From Aquabacterium sp. OR-4 (GTDB lineage Bacteria; Pseudomonadota; Gammaproteobacteria; Burkholderiales; Burkholderiaceae_C), in the NCBI RefSeq assembly GCF_025290835.2, contig NZ_JAOCQD020000003.1:248001-312000 (forward strand): a stretch of DNA of 64,000 nucleotides, in the 5' to 3' direction. Below the pieces are notes generated by a model. The model was not told the DNA's origin and did no database searches. It saw only the letters and a list, made by a program, of their open reading frames with translations. Position numbers and translations under genes: made by a program. Below are positions 23,687-31,947 of the stretch, in pieces; within the stretch, counting starts at the first letter, position 1; the number at the start of each line of letters is the position of its first letter.

Positions 23687-24310
23687 ATGTCACTGCCTCT
23701 TGCCCCCCGCCCCTGCGGCACCGCCCGCACCGCCCGCACCGCTGGCCTGGCCGCCGCGACGCTGGCCACCGCCCTGCTGGCCACCGCCCAGGCGCAGGCC
23801 GCGCCGCTGCTGCAGTTCGCGCCGATCGGCGGCAGCGGCAACGTGTCGGTGTTCGACGCGCAGGCCGGCACCGGTGGCTGGGTGGGCGGCCTCGACGGCC
23901 TGCTCGATCCGGCCCTGGGCCTGCCGGCGCCGGCCGTGAGCACGGTGCTGTTCACGCTGGACCACCTGACGCAGATGCTGAGCGGCCAGTTCGAGTTCAG
24001 CACCACCGACCTGGCGTCCACGCTGGTGGGCCTGGTGAGCGGCACGGTCAGCGATGCGGCCATCCTCACGCAGGGCGGCCAGTTCAGCCTCGACTACACG
24101 ATCACTGGCGGCAGCGGCCTGTTGGCCGACGTGCGCGGCTACGGCCTGGCCTTCGTCGACTTCGACCCCGCCGCCGGCGGCAGCGACAACTACCGCGAGT
24201 CGGGCCTGCTGGTCTACAGCGTGCCCGAGCCGGCCAGCCTGCTGCTGACCGGTCTGGCGCTGTGCGCCATGCTGGGGCTGCGCAGCCGGGGCCAACCGAT
24301 CAGGGGCTGA
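23687..24310 (+). CDS. PEP-CTERM sorting domain-containing protein
   Basis: A 207-residue exported protein: a signal peptide (1-38, ending AQAQA), a mature region rich in G, S, T and D (LLQFAPIGGSGNVSVFDAQAG), and a C-terminal PEP-CTERM anchor at 179-201 (VPEPASLLLTGLALCAMLGLRSR), the signal for exosortase. No exosortase gene is in the window. Such proteins are usually surface or exopolysaccharide-linked. The ATG has GGAG 7 bases upstream. The strand-forming sequence suggests a beta-sandwich, but no domain was recognised. Confidence 0.88.
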   Translation: MSLPLAPRPCGTARTARTAGLAAATLATALLATAQAQAAPLLQFAPIGGSGNVSVFDAQAGTGGWVGGLDGLLDPALGLPAPAVSTVLFTLDHLTQMLSGQFEFSTTDLASTLVGLVSGTVSDAAILTQGGQFSLDYTITGGSGLLADVRGYGLAFVDFDPAAGGSDNYRESGLLVYSVPEPASLLLTGLALCAMLGLRSRGQPIRG

Positions 24311-24339
24311 GCGTTTTTCGGCCGTGGCCGGCGCTCAGC
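24306..24339. terminator. Nested hairpin between convergent genes
   Basis: Outer arms GCTGAGCG (24306-24313) and CGCTCAGC (24332-24339) pair perfectly and enclose TTTTT plus an inner stem CGGCC-GT-GGCCG (24319-24330). It starts at the stop codon of the plus-strand gene and lies just before the end of the minus-strand GNAT gene, the expected place for a two-way terminator. Confidence 0.6.
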
Positions 24340-24361
24340 TTCGCATTTCGGGCACACCCTG

Positions 24362-24946
24362 TCAGGTGAGCGGGCCCGCCCGCGCTGCGGCCGGGCCGCC
24401 GGCGTGCTCGTACAGCACATCGGGGCAATGCTCCTCGTTGTCCTGCCCGTCACTGAAGGCGATGGCCACGAAGCCATGCCGCTCGTACCAGCGCCGCGCA
24501 CCGGTGTTGGCCTGAAAGCAGTACAGCCGGATCGGTGGCGCCAGACTGGCCAGCGCGTGCTGCAGCAGGCGGGTGCCGATGCCACGCCCGACCCAGGCCG
24601 GATCGACCGCCATCTGCGTGATCCAGTGCGCCGGCGCCGCGGCCTCGGTGGCCATCATCGCCAGCACCGTGGCGGGTGGGGCGCCCGCGCTGCCGGCCGG
24701 TGCCGCAACCGGCCCGTGGCCCTGGCCGTGGCCTTGCACGCCGCCCTGGCCACAGCCCTGGCCGGGCCCCGCCAGCTCGGCCAGCACCACCCCGCCCGCC
24801 GGCACCAGCACCCGGGCCACCCAGTGCCGAAGATCGAGCTCGGCATGGGCCAGCGGCGCATAGGGCATGAACGCGCGGCGCGTGTCGATCAGCAGCTCGG
24901 CCACGCGGCCGGCATCGGCGGCGCCGGCCGGGCGCAGGCGCAGCAT
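24362..24946 (-). CDS. GNAT family N-acetyltransferase
   Basis: A 194-residue acetyl-CoA-dependent acyltransferase. It begins LRLRPAGAADAGRVAELLIDTRRAFMPY, has HWITQMAVDPAWVGRGIGTRLLQHAL with the acetyl-CoA binding motif RGIGTR at 121-126, and the LYCFQANTGARRWYERHGF segment typical of the family's last strands. A Gly/Gln/His-rich insert (62-79, GQG/GHG repeats) interrupts the usual core. ATG 24946 overlaps the stop of the LysR gene (TGATG), so both are translated together and the regulator may control it. The substrate is unknown. Confidence 0.85.
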   Translation of the reverse strand: MLRLRPAGAADAGRVAELLIDTRRAFMPYAPLAHAELDLRHWVARVLVPAGGVVLAELAGPGQGCGQGGVQGHGQGHGPVAAPAGSAGAPPATVLAMMATEAAAPAHWITQMAVDPAWVGRGIGTRLLQHALASLAPPIRLYCFQANTGARRWYERHGFVAIAFSDGQDNEEHCPDVLYEHAGGPAAARAGPLT

Positions 24947-25863
24947 CACGCGGGCCGGGCGGCCTGGGCCGCGTCAGCTACCAGCAGATCGACCAGATCG
25001 CGCGCAAACATCGGCAGCGCCTCGAGGTTGCGCACGCACACATGCATGGCGCGCACGGCCCAGGCGTCGCTGAGCGGCACGATGCGGATGGCCATGGCCT
25101 GCGCATGCCGGCGCGCCGCCGATTCGGGCAGGATGCCCACGCCCACGGCGGCCTCGACCATGCGGCAGGCGGCCTCGAAGTTGCCCACCTGGATGCGCAG
25201 GCGCAGGTGGCGGTGCAGGCCGTCGCAGACCTGGCGCAGGAAGGCATGGATGGCGCTGCTCTCGTGCAGGCCGATGTGGTCGAGGTCGAGCGTCTGCTCG
25301 AAGGGCACGCCGTCGGCCTGCGCCGCCTCGGCCAGCGCATGGCCGGCCGGCACCACCAGCACCAGGCGGTCCTGGCGGTAGGCGATGGTCTGCAGGTTCT
25401 CGGTGCGCACATGGCCGGCCACGATGCCGATGTCGGTCTGGCCCTCGCTGACCGCGCGCACGATGTCGTGGCTGAGGCGCTCGCGCAGGTCGATGTTCAC
25501 ATCCGGGTGGGTGCGCAGGTAGCTGCGCAGCACCGGCGGCAGAAACTCGCCCAGCGCCGTGGTGTTGGCAAACACCCGCAGATGGCCCTTGATGCCCTTG
25601 GCGTACTCCTGCATGTCGCCACGCAGGTGCTCGATCTGGCCCAGCACCTGCCGCGCATGGTGCACGAAGGCCTGGCCCGGTGGCGTGAGCGTGACGCCCT
25701 GGCTGGTGCGGTAGAGCAGCTTGGCGCCGATGCTCTCCTCGAGGTTCTTGATGCGCGTGCTGGCCGCGGGCAGCGACATGTGGCTGCTTTCGGCGCCGCG
25801 GGTGAGGCTGTTGGATTCGGCCACGCGAACCATCAGGCGGAGGTCGACCAGATCAAAATGCAT
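24946..25863 (-). CDS. LysR family transcriptional regulator
   Basis: A 305-residue LysR regulator. The N-terminal winged helix-turn-helix is in FDLVDLRLMVRVAESNSLTRGAESSHMSLPAASTRIKNLEESIGAKLLYRTSQGVTLTPPGQAFVHHARQ. The rest is a periplasmic-binding-protein-like effector domain, with VFANTTALGEFLPPVL and ADGVPFEQTLDLDHIGL. It is coupled to a GNAT gene downstream. The effector is unknown. The histidine kinase gene upstream is in the same direction but separated by 119 bases with a small hairpin. Confidence 0.93.
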   Translation of the reverse strand: MHFDLVDLRLMVRVAESNSLTRGAESSHMSLPAASTRIKNLEESIGAKLLYRTSQGVTLTPPGQAFVHHARQVLGQIEHLRGDMQEYAKGIKGHLRVFANTTALGEFLPPVLRSYLRTHPDVNIDLRERLSHDIVRAVSEGQTDIGIVAGHVRTENLQTIAYRQDRLVLVVPAGHALAEAAQADGVPFEQTLDLDHIGLHESSAIHAFLRQVCDGLHRHLRLRIQVGNFEAACRMVEAAVGVGILPESAARRHAQAMAIRIVPLSDAWAVRAMHVCVRNLEALPMFARDLVDLLVADAAQAARPA

Positions 25864-25951
25864 GGCGGCGATTCTGCGGCATGCCGCTGCCAGCGCTCGG
25901 CATCCGGCGCGAACGCCGCACGCCGGCCGGCGCCAGCCCGGCGGGCCCCAA

Positions 25952-25966
25952 CCGGCTTTTTGCCGG
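25952..25966 (-). terminator. Small hairpin after the hybrid kinase gene
   Basis: CCGGC and GCCGG flank five T (plus strand) at 25952-25966, 17 bases after the kinase stop on the minus strand. Next to it is a direct repeat ACTCAACCAGCC (25969-25980 and 25981-25992), the second copy overlapping the stop codon. The stem is short and no T-run follows on the transcribed side, so termination is only possible, not certain. Confidence 0.3.
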
Positions 25967-25982
25967 CCACTCAACCAGCCAC

Positions 25983-28898
25983 TCAACCAGCCGCGTGCAG
26001 GCCCGGCGGCGCGGTGGTGGTGCTGGCCCCGCCGGCGGCTGCCTGGCGCAGCGGCAGCAGCACGCGCAGCAGCTCGGCCTCGCCCACCGGCTTGGCCACG
26101 AAGCCGTTCATGCCGGCGGCCACCACCTGCCGGCGCTCGTGCTCGAGCACCGCCGCCGACAGCGCGATCACCGGCAGCGCCGCGGTGCGGGCATCGGCAC
26201 GCAGCAGGCGCGTGGCGGCCAGGCCGTCGATGCCCGGCATGTGCAGGTCCATCAGCACGGCGTGCAGCGTGGTGGCGTGCTCGCGGGCCAGGTTCACCGC
26301 GGCCTCGCCGTTGTCGGCGGCCAGCACCTGGGCGCCCAGTCGTTCGAGCAGGGCGCTGACGATCAGCATGTTGACCGGGTTGTCCTCGGCCACCAGGATG
26401 CGCTGGCCGGCCAGCAGCTGGCTGGCCGCGTCGCTGCGCAGCAGGTCGTCGTCGCTGCCGAAGGCCGGCGGCAACGGCAGTTCGGCCCAGAAGCTGCTGC
26501 CCTGCGTGCCATGGCCGTGCACGCCCACCTCGCCGCCCATGCGCGTGGCCAGCTGCCGGCAGATCGACAGGCCCAGGCCGGTGCCGCCGAAGCGCCGCGT
26601 GGTCGAGCTGTCGGCCTGCGCAAAGGGCTTGAACAGGCGCTCGCGCAGCGCGGCCGAGACGCCGGGCCCGCTGTCGCGCACGACAAAGCGCACCCGGTCG
26701 GGCACCAGGGCCGAAACCTCCAGCGCGATGCTGCCGCGCGGGGTGAACTTGAGCGCGTTCGACAGGTAGTTCGACAGGATCTGCCGCACCCGCACCGGGT
26801 CGCCGCGCACCAGCTGCGGCACGCCGGTGCCAATGCGGCAGTGCATCTGCAGCCCGCGCTCGCGGCCCAGCGCGGCAAAGCTGCGGAAGGTGCTGGTCAC
26901 CAGGCCGTGCAGGCCGAACTCGATGTTCTCGAGCTCGAGGTGGCCGGCCTCGATCTTCGACAGGTCGAGCACGTCGCTGACGATGCCGGTGAGCTGCTCG
27001 GCCGCATCCACCATGTGGCTCAGGTACTCGCGGCGCCGCGCCTCGTCGAGGCCGGGCGTCTGCAGCAGGCGCGCCAGGCCCAGCACACCGTTCAGCGGCG
27101 TGCGGATCTCGTGGCTCATGGTGGCCAGGAAGGCGCTCTTGGCCTGGCTGGCGGCGTCGGCCTGCAGCTTGGCTTCGGCCAGCTCGCGCGCCACGCGCTG
27201 GCGCTCGGTGATGTCTTCGGCCACCCAGATGCTGCCGCCTTCGCGCGGGCGTGCCGCATCCACCGGGCGGGCGCGCAGATGCACGGTGATGCTGCGGCCA
27301 TCGCGCAGGCGCAGCTCGCGCTCGATGTCGAGCTGGCCGTCGCGCGCCTGCAGCGAGTCGCTGTAGTCGGCAAAGCTGGCGTGGCGCTGGGCGTCGGCAA
27401 ACATCAGCGCGGTGCTCTGGCCCAGCAGTGCGGCCGGGTCGAGCGCAAAGATCTCGCCCCACTTCGGGTTGACGCGCTCGAAGCGGCGCTCGCGCACCAG
27501 CGCGATGCCCACGCTGGCGTTGTCGAGGATGGCGTCGCCCTCGCGGCGCGCGCGGTCGATCTCGGTGACGTCGCGCGCATGGATCACCGCCACCCGGTCG
27601 CCATGCCAGTCGAAGGCGGCGGCGGTCAGCAGCATGTCGCGCGGCTGGCCGTCCACGGTGTAGGCCACTGAGCGCAGGTCGCGCACGATGCCGGTGGCCT
27701 TGAGGGCCTCGCGCAGGCGCAGCGGCTCGGCGGGGTCGCGCCAGATGCCCAGCGTGAGCCCGGTGCGGCCCTGCACCGCGGCATCGTCCAGGCCGGTGAA
27801 GGCCACGAAGCCGGCATTGGCCAGCAGGATGGCGCCGTCGTTCAGCCGCGCCACCACGATCGGGTCGGGGCTCATGTGCACCAGGCGGTCGAGCATGGCC
27901 TGGCTGCGCTGCTGCTCGCGCTGCAGTGCGCGCTCGCGGCTGATGTCGCGGCCCACGCCGCGCCAGCCGATCAGCTCGCCGCGGGCGTCGAAGCGCGGCT
28001 CGCCGGTGTGGCTGGTGCTCAGCAGGTGGCCATCGGTGCAGCGGTAGTTCAAGACCCGGTCGCGGAACGGCCGGCGCGCGCGCAAGTCTTCGCGCTGCAG
28101 GCGGGCATCGGCATCGTCGATCAGCTGCGGCCCGCCGGGCTGGCCCCAGCGCATGAACTCGGCCACGCTGCGGCCGGTGCGCGACTCGAACGATGGCGAC
28201 AGGTAGGTCGGGCGGCCGCGGGCATCGGTCTCCCAGGTCCAGTCGCTGCCGATGCGCAGCAGATCGGCCAGGCGTTCGCGCTCCACCGCGATCTGCTGCA
28301 CCGCGCCGCCCAGCACGCGGTGCAGGGCCAGCGCGGCCAGCCAGCCACCCAGCGCCAGCAGCAGATGGGCCAGCAGGCGGTTGGCCTGGGCCAGGGCGTC
28401 GTGCAGGCCGGCACCGGGCAGCCGGCCCTGGCGCTCAGCCCAGTCGAGCGCCACCACCACCAGCACATAGGCCAGCGCCAGCCAGCTGGCCGCACGCATG
28501 CCGGCCGCCGCACCGGCCACCGCCAGCAGCAGCGCGGCCCCCGACAGCGTGACCATGTGCACCCCAAGGCCCGAGAACCAGGCATGCTGGGCCAGCGCCA
28601 GCAAGGCCCCGCCCAGCACCGCCAGGCTGCTGCTGCGTGGCCGGCCGCGCAGCAGCAGCAGCCAGCCGCCGGCGGCCGCCAGCGCCATGATCAGGCCCAT
28701 GCGCAGCAGGGTGTCCGAGCGCCCGCCCCCGGCGTTGCCGCCCCAGGCCCACTGCAACAGCCCCAGCAGCAGCAAGGCGCCGGCCATCACGCCGACAAAC
28801 ATCACCAGCACGCGTGGCAGCAGCTGGACGGCGGGCACCGGCGCGGGCGCGGCGCCCGGCACCTGCGGTATCGAAGACGGATCGTGGCGAGGCAACAC
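25983..28898 (-). CDS. Hybrid sensor histidine kinase with PAS domains and receiver
   Basis: A 971-residue protein starting at GTG. Residues about 28-195 hold six or so membrane helices. Three PAS/PAC segments follow: one with TYLSPSFESRTG, one with ANAGFVAFTGLD and one with VNPKWGEIFALD, each followed by a D-x-T/S-x-x-R PAC end. The kinase core has the phospho-accepting H596 in SHEIRTPLNGV, the N box (NYLSNALKF), G1 (DSGPGV) and G2 (GGTGLGLSI). A C-terminal receiver (ILVAEDNPVNMLIVSALLE) has its phosphorylated aspartate at D884 (LMDLHMPG). It has the plan of a phosphorelay sensor with no DNA-binding output, so a partner HPt or regulator is needed; none is adjacent. Confidence 0.95.
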   Translation of the reverse strand: MLPRHDPSSIPQVPGAAPAPVPAVQLLPRVLVMFVGVMAGALLLLGLLQWAWGGNAGGGRSDTLLRMGLIMALAAAGGWLLLLRGRPRSSSLAVLGGALLALAQHAWFSGLGVHMVTLSGAALLLAVAGAAAGMRAASWLALAYVLVVVALDWAERQGRLPGAGLHDALAQANRLLAHLLLALGGWLAALALHRVLGGAVQQIAVERERLADLLRIGSDWTWETDARGRPTYLSPSFESRTGRSVAEFMRWGQPGGPQLIDDADARLQREDLRARRPFRDRVLNYRCTDGHLLSTSHTGEPRFDARGELIGWRGVGRDISRERALQREQQRSQAMLDRLVHMSPDPIVVARLNDGAILLANAGFVAFTGLDDAAVQGRTGLTLGIWRDPAEPLRLREALKATGIVRDLRSVAYTVDGQPRDMLLTAAAFDWHGDRVAVIHARDVTEIDRARREGDAILDNASVGIALVRERRFERVNPKWGEIFALDPAALLGQSTALMFADAQRHASFADYSDSLQARDGQLDIERELRLRDGRSITVHLRARPVDAARPREGGSIWVAEDITERQRVARELAEAKLQADAASQAKSAFLATMSHEIRTPLNGVLGLARLLQTPGLDEARRREYLSHMVDAAEQLTGIVSDVLDLSKIEAGHLELENIEFGLHGLVTSTFRSFAALGRERGLQMHCRIGTGVPQLVRGDPVRVRQILSNYLSNALKFTPRGSIALEVSALVPDRVRFVVRDSGPGVSAALRERLFKPFAQADSSTTRRFGGTGLGLSICRQLATRMGGEVGVHGHGTQGSSFWAELPLPPAFGSDDDLLRSDAASQLLAGQRILVAEDNPVNMLIVSALLERLGAQVLAADNGEAAVNLAREHATTLHAVLMDLHMPGIDGLAATRLLRADARTAALPVIALSAAVLEHERRQVVAAGMNGFVAKPVGEAELLRVLLPLRQAAAGGASTTTAPPGLHAAG

Positions 28899-29004
28899 CG
28901 GTAAAACCTGTCGGGGGCATCCCAGGTCGCCGAGCGTACCCGTACCGGCTGACGCGCGGGCCGCGCCGGGCGGCCCACAAAGTCACGAACTGCCTAAACC
29001 CCGC

Positions 29005-29619
29005 TCAGATCCCCAACCCGAGGCTGCGGCCCAGGCCATGCGCGGCGCCAAAGGCCAGGTCACCCAGCCACAGCAGCATGGCAATGGCACCGGCGCCGCT
29101 GACGGCCGACAGCAGCAGTGCCAGCCCGTCGCGTGCCATCCAGCCCAAGGCCAGCAGCACCAGGCTCAGGCCGGGCAGCACATTGCCCAGCGGCAGCGGC
29201 AAAAAGATGATGAAGGCCATCAGCACGATCCACAGCGCCCACAGCAGCGCCGTGCGCGGGTGCGACAGCAAAGACAGGCGGGCGCAGAACCACCGCCCCT
29301 GCAGCCAGCGCACGCCGTCCAGCGCACGCAGCACGCGGCGCGACCACACCGGCCCCAGGCGAAAACCGCCCAGCCGCGGCGGCAGCGGCCGCGGCGGTGC
29401 ACCGCGCGCCCAGTTCAGTGCCAGCAGCGCGATGGCCCAGCTGAGCACCGTGCCCACACCGCCCACCGGCACCACGCACAGCAGGGCCAGCACCAGCAGC
29501 AGCATGGGTGTGCTGGCCGGGCCCTGCAGGCGCAGCAAATCGTCCAGCGTGGGATCGTGCGGCGCGTCGGGCGGCTCGCAGGACTCTGGCGGTGGGCTCG
29601 AGGCGGTGGGTGGGTGCAT
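29005..29619 (-). CDS. ExoD family exopolysaccharide synthesis protein
   Basis: A 204-residue membrane protein of the ExoD family. An N-terminal soluble stretch (PTLDDLLRLQGPASTPMLLLVLALLCVVPVGGVGTVLSWAIALLALNW) is followed by further hydrophobic helices (LLWALWIVLMAFIIFLPLPLGNVLPGLSLVLLALGWMARDGLALLLSAVSGAGAIAMLLW). PxGNxLPxLSxxLLALGxxxRDGL is the family's recognisable core. ExoD was named from rhizobial exopolysaccharide and alkali-sensitivity mutants; the biochemical role is unknown. The ATG at 29619 was chosen because upstream codons are low-complexity. It is a single-gene unit between the kinase and a LysR gene. Confidence 0.85.
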   Translation of the reverse strand: MHPPTASSPPPESCEPPDAPHDPTLDDLLRLQGPASTPMLLLVLALLCVVPVGGVGTVLSWAIALLALNWARGAPPRPLPPRLGGFRLGPVWSRRVLRALDGVRWLQGRWFCARLSLLSHPRTALLWALWIVLMAFIIFLPLPLGNVLPGLSLVLLALGWMARDGLALLLSAVSGAGAIAMLLWLGDLAFGAAHGLGRSLGLGI

Positions 29620-29822
29620 GGCTGGACAGTGTGACCGTCGCGGATGACAGCCCGCCCGCTGCGCGCCGGCCGGTGGCACGAGCCGGTGACGGGCGGGCGC
29701 CTCGGGCGGCGGGAAAGCCTCGATTGAACCTGTTGATTCGTGTGCGAGGCTTCGGTGGATTCGAAGTGTGCCTGCGGCGCGACCTGCTTGTGGCCGTGCT
29801 GCCGCGGCCCGCTGCGGCGGCG

Positions 29823-30710
29823 TCAGCCCAGCCGCGCGGCGGCGATCACCTGCTGCACCAGCGGGTGGTGCTGCCCGCGCCGGGTGCGGATGGCATGCAC
29901 CTCCTCCAGCACCTCGGGGCTGTCGCCCAGCCATTTCAGGCCGCGGGTGATGGCCACATCCTCGGCACCCGCGGCACTGACCGGAAACACGCCGAGCCCG
30001 CGCGCGGCAAACAGCGCCAGCAGCGCGCTGTCTTCAAACTCACCCACCACCTGCGGTGCCAGGCCGTGGCTGTCAAACCATTGCTCCAGGCGCGGTCGCA
30101 GCGGCGAATGCGCCGTGGGCAGCAGCACCGGCAGCTCGTTCAGGCACAGCGGAAAGCGGCTCACCTCGGCCGCCTTCACCAGGTGGGCCGGGCCATGCCA
30201 CTGCACCGGCGAGGCCTGCAGCCGCTCGCTGGCCAGGCGCAGGTTGGGATTGGGCGGCGCGGCCTGGCCGGCCAGCACCAGATCGAGGTGGTGGCGCGCC
30301 AGCTCGCCCAGCAGCTGCTCCTGCTCGCCCTCGTGGCATACCAGGCGCAGCCGCGGCGCGGCCAGCACCGGCGCCAGCAGCGCATGCGCGGCCAGCTTGG
30401 AGATGCCGTCCACCAGGCCCACGGCCAGGCGCTGCACCGGCGCGGTGGCGGCACTGCGCACATCGTCGGCAATGCGCTGGCCGATCTGGAAGATCTCGTC
30501 GGCGCGGGCAAAGGCCGCCTGGCCGGCCTCGGTGAGCGCCACGCCGCGGCCGGCCGGCTTGAGCAGCTGGTGGCCGAGCGACTTCTCGAGCTCGCGCACC
30601 TGGGCGCTGATGGTCTGCACGGCCATGTCCAGGCGCTCGGCCGCGCGGGTGAAGCCACCCTCCTTGGTGACCAGCCAGAAGTAGTAGAGATGGCGGTAGT
30701 TGAGGTTCAT
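29823..30710 (-). CDS. LysR family regulator, NhaR-like
   Basis: A 295-residue regulator with the NhaR-type beginning MNLNYRHLYYFWLVTKEGGFTRAAERLDMAVQTISAQVRELEKSLGHQLLKPAGRG, which holds the helix-turn-helix. The effector domain is shorter than usual in strands but complete (LAVGLVDGISKLAAHALLAPVL; LELARHHLDLVLAGQ-type segment; FAARGLGVFPVSAAG). NhaR in enterobacteria activates a Na+/H+ antiporter gene. Here the divergent neighbour is a TerC-family transporter, so that gene is the likely target. A palindrome TTCGT-N5-ACGAA lies between them. The inducer is unknown. Confidence 0.92.
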   Translation of the reverse strand: MNLNYRHLYYFWLVTKEGGFTRAAERLDMAVQTISAQVRELEKSLGHQLLKPAGRGVALTEAGQAAFARADEIFQIGQRIADDVRSAATAPVQRLAVGLVDGISKLAAHALLAPVLAAPRLRLVCHEGEQEQLLGELARHHLDLVLAGQAAPPNPNLRLASERLQASPVQWHGPAHLVKAAEVSRFPLCLNELPVLLPTAHSPLRPRLEQWFDSHGLAPQVVGEFEDSALLALFAARGLGVFPVSAAGAEDVAITRGLKWLGDSPEVLEEVHAIRTRRGQHHPLVQQVIAAARLG

Positions 30711-30780
30711 GGCATCGGCGCATCGGGCTGGTCGGGCCTGTCGGGGCGTTCCGGAGGAGGCAATGGCAGCTGATTCTGAC

Positions 30781-30795
30781 TTCGTATTTTACGAA
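30781..30795. promoter_or_regulatory. TTCGT-N5-ACGAA palindrome between nhaR-like gene and terC
   Basis: TTCGTATTTTACGAA is a perfect inverted repeat (extended arms TTCGTA/TACGAA) in the AT-rich divergent promoter region. It has the T-N11-A geometry of LysR sites and also fits MarR-type sites. The same arms and spacer length recur at 36950-36964 in front of the aromatic operon. Confidence 0.62.
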
Positions 30796-30869
30796 ACGTT
30801 AGACAGTATTGATCGAAACAACAGAAGCGTCACGGCCACCAGAATCGCGGCTTCTGAAAGGGGATTGCC

Positions 30870-31847
30870 GTGGACACGATTGCGCCGACCTGGCTCTGGA
30901 TATTTTTTGTCGTCACCGTGCTGGTGGCGCTGTTCATCGACTTCGTGGTGCTGCGCAAGCAGGGCGCCCACGAGGTCTCGGTGCCCGAGGCGGTGCGCTG
31001 GTCGATCGTGTGGGTGGCCGCCAGCCTGGCCTTCAACGGCCTGTTCTGGTGGGCGGTGGCGCAAGACCACGGCCAGGCCGTGGCCAACACCAAGGCGCTG
31101 GAGTTTCTGACCGGCTACCTGATCGAGAAGAGCCTGGCGGTCGACAACATCTTCGTGTTCCTGATGATCTTCACCTACTTCGCGGTGCCGCCGGCCTACC
31201 AGAAGCGGGTGCTGATGATCGGCATCGTTGGTGCCATCGTGCTGCGCACCGGCATGATCCTGGTGGGCTCGTGGCTGATCACGCAGTTCCACTGGGTGCT
31301 CTACATCTTTGGCGCGTTCCTGCTGATCACCGGCATCAAGATGTGGTGGGCGGCCGGCAAGGAGCCCAGCCTTGACGACAACCCGGCGCTCAAGCTGCTC
31401 AAGCGCGTGATCCCGGTGAGCAACAGCTTCAACGGCGAGCGCTTCTTCACGCTGGACAATGGCAAGCGCATCGCCACGCCGCTGCTGCTGGTGGTGGCGC
31501 TGGTGGGCATCACCGACGTGATCTTCGCGGTCGATTCGATCCCGGCGATCTTCGCGATCACCACCGATCCGTTCATCGTGCTCACCTCGAACATCTTCGC
31601 CATCCTGGGCCTGCGCGCGATGTACTTCCTGCTGCAGGCGGTGGCCGCCAAGTTCCACCTGCTGAGCTATGGCCTGGCGCTGATCCTGGGCTTCATCGGC
31701 ACCAAGATGATGTTGATCGACCTGGTGAAGATCCCGGTGCTGGCTTCGCTGGGCGTGGTGGTGGGCATCCTGGCCGCGACCATGTGGCTGTCGGTGCGCA
31801 CCGCACCCAAGCTGCCCGAGCTGGAAGCCGGCGCCTCGCGCCACTGA
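30870..31847 (+). CDS. TerC family membrane protein
   Basis: A 325-residue integral membrane protein starting at GTG. It has the TerC/Alx pattern of seven to nine helices: FVVTVLVALFIDFVVLRKQ, LAFNGLFWWAVAQ, LTGYLIEKSLAVDNIFVFLMIFTYFAVPPAYQKRVL, RTGMILVGSWLITQF, then VVALVGITDVIFAVDSIPAIFAITTDPFIVLTSNIFAILGLRAMYFLL with the conserved acidic residues. The family includes manganese exporters (Alx/MntX type) and proteins of the tellurite cluster; here metal (Mn2+) efflux is the most likely role. No yybP-ykoY riboswitch is visible in the 159-base upstream region, so control by the divergent LysR is more likely. Confidence 0.93.
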   Translation: MDTIAPTWLWIFFVVTVLVALFIDFVVLRKQGAHEVSVPEAVRWSIVWVAASLAFNGLFWWAVAQDHGQAVANTKALEFLTGYLIEKSLAVDNIFVFLMIFTYFAVPPAYQKRVLMIGIVGAIVLRTGMILVGSWLITQFHWVLYIFGAFLLITGIKMWWAAGKEPSLDDNPALKLLKRVIPVSNSFNGERFFTLDNGKRIATPLLLVVALVGITDVIFAVDSIPAIFAITTDPFIVLTSNIFAILGLRAMYFLLQAVAAKFHLLSYGLALILGFIGTKMMLIDLVKIPVLASLGVVVGILAATMWLSVRTAPKLPELEAGASRH

Positions 31848-31893
31848 GGTCTGGCCGCGGTGCCGGCCTCGGCAAGGGCCGTGGCGCCAGCAG

Positions 31894-31918
31894 AAAGGGC
31901 CGGCATTGCCGGCCCTTT
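31894..31918. terminator. Bidirectional terminator between terC and fahA
   Basis: AAAGGGCCGGC (31894-31904) and GCCGGCCCTTT (31908-31918) form an 11-bp perfect stem with a 3-base loop. A on one side and T on the other give a U-tract in both directions. It lies between two convergent genes, 47 bases after the terC stop. Confidence 0.85.
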
Positions 31919-31947
31919 GTCATGCCGGGCCGCCCGGCCAGTCTGGA

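Noticed and set aside
23500..24069. Upstream extension of the DUF4331 frame
   Set aside because: It overlaps the PEP-CTERM gene; the ATG at 23499 has an excellent ribosome site and begins a signal peptide.
24946..27462. LysR fused to an upstream kinase-overlapping frame
   Set aside because: The extension is the shadow of the hybrid kinase gene; the LysR helix-turn-helix starts at ATG 25863.
30711..30869. yybP-ykoY manganese riboswitch upstream of terC
   Set aside because: TerC-family genes often have one, but no matching paired elements were found; the region fits a divergent LysR promoter better.
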